Assembly (NCBI RefSeq): GCF_002896875.1
Contig: NZ_CP023278.1
Coordinates: 3,348,001-3,412,000 of the forward strand
Origin: Nostoc sp. CENA543
GTDB taxonomy: Bacteria > Cyanobacteriota > Cyanobacteriia > Cyanobacteriales > Nostocaceae
Reading direction: 5' to 3'
Length of the DNA: 64,000 nucleotides
The notes beneath the pieces are model-generated. The model did not search any database and was not told where the DNA came from. It saw nothing but the letters and a program-made list of their open reading frames with translations. The position numbers and the translations under genes are program-made. Shown piece after piece: positions 61,376 to 64,000 of this stretch (within the stretch, counting starts at the first letter, position 1; each line of letters opens with the position of its first letter).

Positions 61376-62932
61376 CTAAGCTTCTGTGTCTTCTTCCACA
61401 ACTTCCGCTTTTTGGGTGAGTGGTTTGACGACTTTAGCGATCGCCTCCTGCACGAATGCTTTAATAAATTCATCCCGGCGATTAATTTGGAACTGTCGCT
61501 GTACTACTTCTGTCATCCCACCATCACCCCAGTCTTGATCATGGCGGAAATATTCAATAAAACTTTTCCCGGCAATGCGGGTTAAATATGCGGCTGTCAC
61601 CCCTTGAATAGCTCTGCCAATTACAAATGTTGCTACATTTAATTGCAAAGCTGTAGTGAGTAGTTGAATTGCCCCTTTGACTATACCTAAACTGGCAATT
61701 GTCTTGGCTAAGGATAGGGCTAACTCTCGCCCCCGTTCCATGTTTAATTCACAACCATAGACTCTACCAATCTCGACAACCATTTGGGCGTTGACGGCGG
61801 CTGTTGCTAGTAAATCTACCACGGGTAGAGGGGTAACTGATACCACACCCGCCCCAATCCACTGAAACCTCTCGACGATTTTATCAGCTTGGCGGCGGCG
61901 TTGAGCATCGATGAGTTTGCGCGCCTCTTCTCCTAAGCGCAGAGATTGCAAGAGAATATTATCTGCTACTAAATCCTCACCCTCAGCCCGTAAAATGGCC
62001 GCCATGCGCCGCAGTAAAGGAACAATATCTGGTTCTGGTTGGAAGATTTCCCCAGTTTCTAGTTGAGCAGATTGGGGATTAGCGGCGATCGCCACTACAT
62101 CGTTTGTAGCAATAAATCCCCGCACCCTTTGCCGTAACCGTGCTAGGATGACTTCCTTATCTTCGTCTGTATATAAGTCTGTCTTATTGAGAACCAAAAG
62201 CGATCGCTTACCAATTTCCGCTAAACCTCGAAGTGGTTCATACTCTGACCGTCGTAAATCATTATCCACCACAAATAATAGTAAATCTGCCTCCGTTGCC
62301 AACGCCCTGGCTAATTGTTCTCTTTCTGTCCCTGCTACCCCAGCCTCTAAAATCCCTGGTGTATCAGTAATTAAAATTTTCCTCTCCAGTCCTTTTAACC
62401 GTAAACAGTAGGTTTCCCCGGCTGTAGTCGTCCCCATTGGCGCGTCTACTCTCCCTACCATGCGCCCCATAATCGCATTCACCAAGGAAGTTTTGCCAGC
62501 ACTCCCAGTGCCAAACACCACAACTTGAATCTCACCCCTGGCTAAATTAGCTTCAATCTCCTTGGTACGGCTGAGTAAAGCTTGGCGTGTGACTTCATCT
62601 TGAATTTGCGCCACCTGTTGTCTGACAGCTTGCAAAGTAGAAGAAGCCGCATCTGATTTCGCCGCCGGGATTTGTGCTGGTGTCACCCGTTGACGACGGC
62701 GACGGGAACGTTGTTCACCAGCCTGTAACACCAGTACGTAATAAACAAACGCTGCAACCAAACCACCAACTAAGACAATCAGCAGCAACAGCAGCAAATT
62801 GCCCAAAAATGGCGAATAGGATAATTGCCAATACAAACGAGACAGGGAATCAATCAGCCACAAGGCGAGTCCCAAAATGACAATTAAACCAACAATTAAC
62901 GTGACTAGGCGCGACAGAGGTATGTGTGGCAT
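61376..62932 (-). CDS. Membrane-anchored GTPase with DUF697 domain
   Basis: The 518-residue protein has two N-terminal membrane helices (about 10-28 and 40-68), a coiled linker, an Era-like GTPase domain (G1 GTGSAGKTSLVNAI, G2 MGTTTAGET, G3 ITDTPGILE, G4 VLNKTDL) and a C-terminal DUF697-like hydrophobic region (about 350-480). The motif set is complete. Such GTPases are conserved in cyanobacteria and thought to act at membranes, but no function is established. Start at 62932; a monocistronic gene. Confidence 0.87.
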   Translation of the reverse strand: MPHIPLSRLVTLIVGLIVILGLALWLIDSLSRLYWQLSYSPFLGNLLLLLLIVLVGGLVAAFVYYVLVLQAGEQRSRRRRQRVTPAQIPAAKSDAASSTLQAVRQQVAQIQDEVTRQALLSRTKEIEANLARGEIQVVVFGTGSAGKTSLVNAIMGRMVGRVDAPMGTTTAGETYCLRLKGLERKILITDTPGILEAGVAGTEREQLARALATEADLLLFVVDNDLRRSEYEPLRGLAEIGKRSLLVLNKTDLYTDEDKEVILARLRQRVRGFIATNDVVAIAANPQSAQLETGEIFQPEPDIVPLLRRMAAILRAEGEDLVADNILLQSLRLGEEARKLIDAQRRRQADKIVERFQWIGAGVVSVTPLPVVDLLATAAVNAQMVVEIGRVYGCELNMERGRELALSLAKTIASLGIVKGAIQLLTTALQLNVATFVIGRAIQGVTAAYLTRIAGKSFIEYFRHDQDWGDGGMTEVVQRQFQINRRDEFIKAFVQEAIAKVVKPLTQKAEVVEEDTEA

Positions 62933-62975
62933 TGGTCAAATACTAATTATCCCAATGCTTCTAATCTTAACGTTG

Positions 62976-63022
62976 TCAGGGTGTCAGGGTGTGGGGGTGT
63001 AAGGGTGTAGGGGTGTAAGGGA
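62976..63022. repeat. Heptad array (GTGTCAG, GGTGTAA, GGTGTAG)
   Basis: Six units of the GGTGTAG type, directly followed by the AGGACT palindrome. Confidence 0.85.
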
Positions 63023-63024
63023 AA

Positions 63025-63078
63025 GTTCGTAGTAAGGACTTCAGTCCTTAGATGAGGACTAAAGTCCTCACTACAAAC
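63025..63078. repeat. AGGACT palindromic repeat, copy 4
   Basis: GTTCGTAGTAAGGACTTCAG faces CTAAAGTCCTCACTACAAAC; the stem is about 24 bp with a few mismatches. No gene lies in the surrounding 62933-63307. Confidence 0.88.
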
Positions 63079-63175
63079 TGTTTTCTTAACTGAACTGTAT
63101 TGGAATATTAGCGATCGCTCTTTTATTTCTCATCCTTAAGTCTATAGTTTTACATCTACAATTCCTGCACAATAG

Positions 63176-63280
63176 GGACTGGGCATTGGGCATTGGGAAT
63201 TGGGCATCGGCTAAGAAATTCTACCTTGCTTCCCCTGCCCCCTGCTCCCTGCCCCTTGTCCTCTGCCCCTTCCCCTGCGT
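63176..63280. repeat. Heptad tracts (GGGCATT, CCCCTGC)
   Basis: GGGCATTGGGCATTGGG units, then CCCCTGCCCCCTGC units upstream of the DUF937 gene, hairpin-capable. Confidence 0.8.
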
Positions 63281-63307
63281 ACCAAGATAAAAGGAGAAAT
63301 CAACACT

Positions 63308-63832
63308 ATGGGACTTTTTGATCAAATTCTCGGTGCTGTTAACAACCCAAATCTACAAGGTAATATGGGTCAAATAGAAGGTATTATCAACACTGTACAG
63401 GATTTGAGTACAACGACTGGTACAGATCCAGGCACAATACAATCTGTAATTGGGGTTGTAGGTAATTACGTCCGCGCCGCTTTACAACAAAAGCAAGCCA
63501 GCCAAGGAAATGAATCAGCACAGGCTCTAGTAAATCAGTATGCTGGTAATTCTTTTGACCCACAAGCCGTGAATGCGCTATTTTCCCCCGACACACAACA
63601 ACAAGTTGCAGGTGTAACAGCCCAGCGCACTGGTTTAGATGCCAACACAATTCAACAATTACTACCGATTGTTGTACCTCTAGTATTGAATTTCCTGCAA
63701 TCTGGATCTAATGTCCAAAATGCTCGAACTGCTGGTAATCCCGTCTTAAATAATTTCCTGGATGCAGACGGCGACGGCGACGTTGATATCGCTGATGCTA
63801 TCCAATTAGCTAGTCGGTATGTTCGCAGATAG
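63308..63832 (+). CDS. DUF937-type protein with C-terminal EF-hand/dockerin-like loop
   Basis: The 174-residue protein has a DUF937-type N-terminal part (MGLFDQILGAVNNPNLQGNM, STTTGTDPGTIQSVIGVVG, LDANTIQQLLPIVVPLVLNF) and ends with LDADGDGDVDIADAIQLASR, a perfect 12-residue DxDxDG-type calcium-binding loop plus helix, like one EF-hand/dockerin unit. A good binding site, AAAAGGAGAA, lies 10 bases before the ATG. Calcium dependence of the protein is inferred. Function of the family is unknown. Confidence 0.88.
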   Translation: MGLFDQILGAVNNPNLQGNMGQIEGIINTVQDLSTTTGTDPGTIQSVIGVVGNYVRAALQQKQASQGNESAQALVNQYAGNSFDPQAVNALFSPDTQQQVAGVTAQRTGLDANTIQQLLPIVVPLVLNFLQSGSNVQNARTAGNPVLNNFLDADGDGDVDIADAIQLASRYVRR

Positions 63833-63944
63833 CTACATTTTTAATTGATGTCAGTAGGGGCGGGTTCTGTGAGATATTCACACTTTCAGTAGAACCGATT
63901 GAAAAATCGAACTATGTTAAGCAATCTAAAAATACGAGGATTCA

Positions 63945-63998
63945 GTTTGTAGTAAGGACTTTAGTCCTTTTTTGACAACTAAAGTTCTCACTACAAAC
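63945..63998. repeat. AGGACT palindromic repeat, copy 5
   Basis: GTTTGTAGTAAGGACTTTAG faces CTAAAGTTCTCACTACAAAC around TCCTTTTTTGACAA. Confidence 0.85.
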
Positions 63999-64000
63999 CT

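Overview
The window is chromosomal DNA of a filamentous, heterocyst-forming-type cyanobacterium (order Nostocales, Nostoc/Anabaena group). This rests on what can be read directly: very frequent GCGATCGC (HIP1-like) octamers, long tandem heptanucleotide arrays in most intergenic spaces and inside the RNase P RNA, a xisH/xisI pair, a Zur-type FurB regulator, an IS701-type element, TPM-domain and CorA proteins of cyanobacterial type, and an overall A+T-rich coding style. No rRNA, tRNA, CRISPR array or prophage was seen.

Layout. 1-9.2 kb: partial TPM-domain (Psb32-like) gene, a catalytically degenerate M48 peptidase homologue followed by surE, a site-2 protease with CBS domains, a DUF427 protein, RNase III (rnc), the RNase P RNA gene rnpB on the minus strand with a heptad-repeat hairpin inside, then corA and a membrane-anchored monooxygenase-like protein. 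9.5-13.7 kb: a small oxidoreductase/regulator region (SMP-30-like propeller + SDR, divergent LysR; second SDR divergent from a SufR-like regulator over a clear palindrome). 13.7-23 kb: a secreted hypothetical protein, a 646-residue protein with a degenerate HsdR-N-like domain, purQ/purS, zur, a B12-radical SAM protein, a glyoxalase-fold protein, and a serine-recombinase homologue without catalytic residues. 23-30 kb: dprA, hemW, a PIN/TRAM protein, an intact HsdR-N-like nuclease-type protein, and an IS200/IS605-type element whose tnpB is split by a 108-bp MITE-like insertion.

30-35 kb holds the most unusual locus: a secreted protein rich in Lys/Asp/Ser repeats, a degenerate ATP-grasp protein translationally coupled to a full ATP-grasp fused to an apparent Fe(II)/2-oxoglutarate oxygenase domain, and then an ABC exporter. 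The order recalls peptide-modification-and-export loci (graspetides), but the product is unknown. 35-49 kb: thrB, a FecCD/FecE metal-chelate transporter without a binding protein, a glyoxalase/MerR pair, and the divergent pbpC / alpha-2-macroglobulin pair.

49-64 kb: WD40 protein, small conserved proteins (Lin0512, NTF2-like, a 39-residue membrane protein), an AbrB-type permease, DUF1838, rplI-dnaB, xisHI, a Ser/Thr kinase, an acetoacetate-decarboxylase-family gene cleanly interrupted by an IS701-type element (TTAT duplication), a DUF697-type GTPase and a DUF937 protein ending in a calcium-binding-like loop. Five copies of a roughly 55-bp palindrome (AGGACT core) lie between genes. Function assignments come from motif reading only; no database search was possible.
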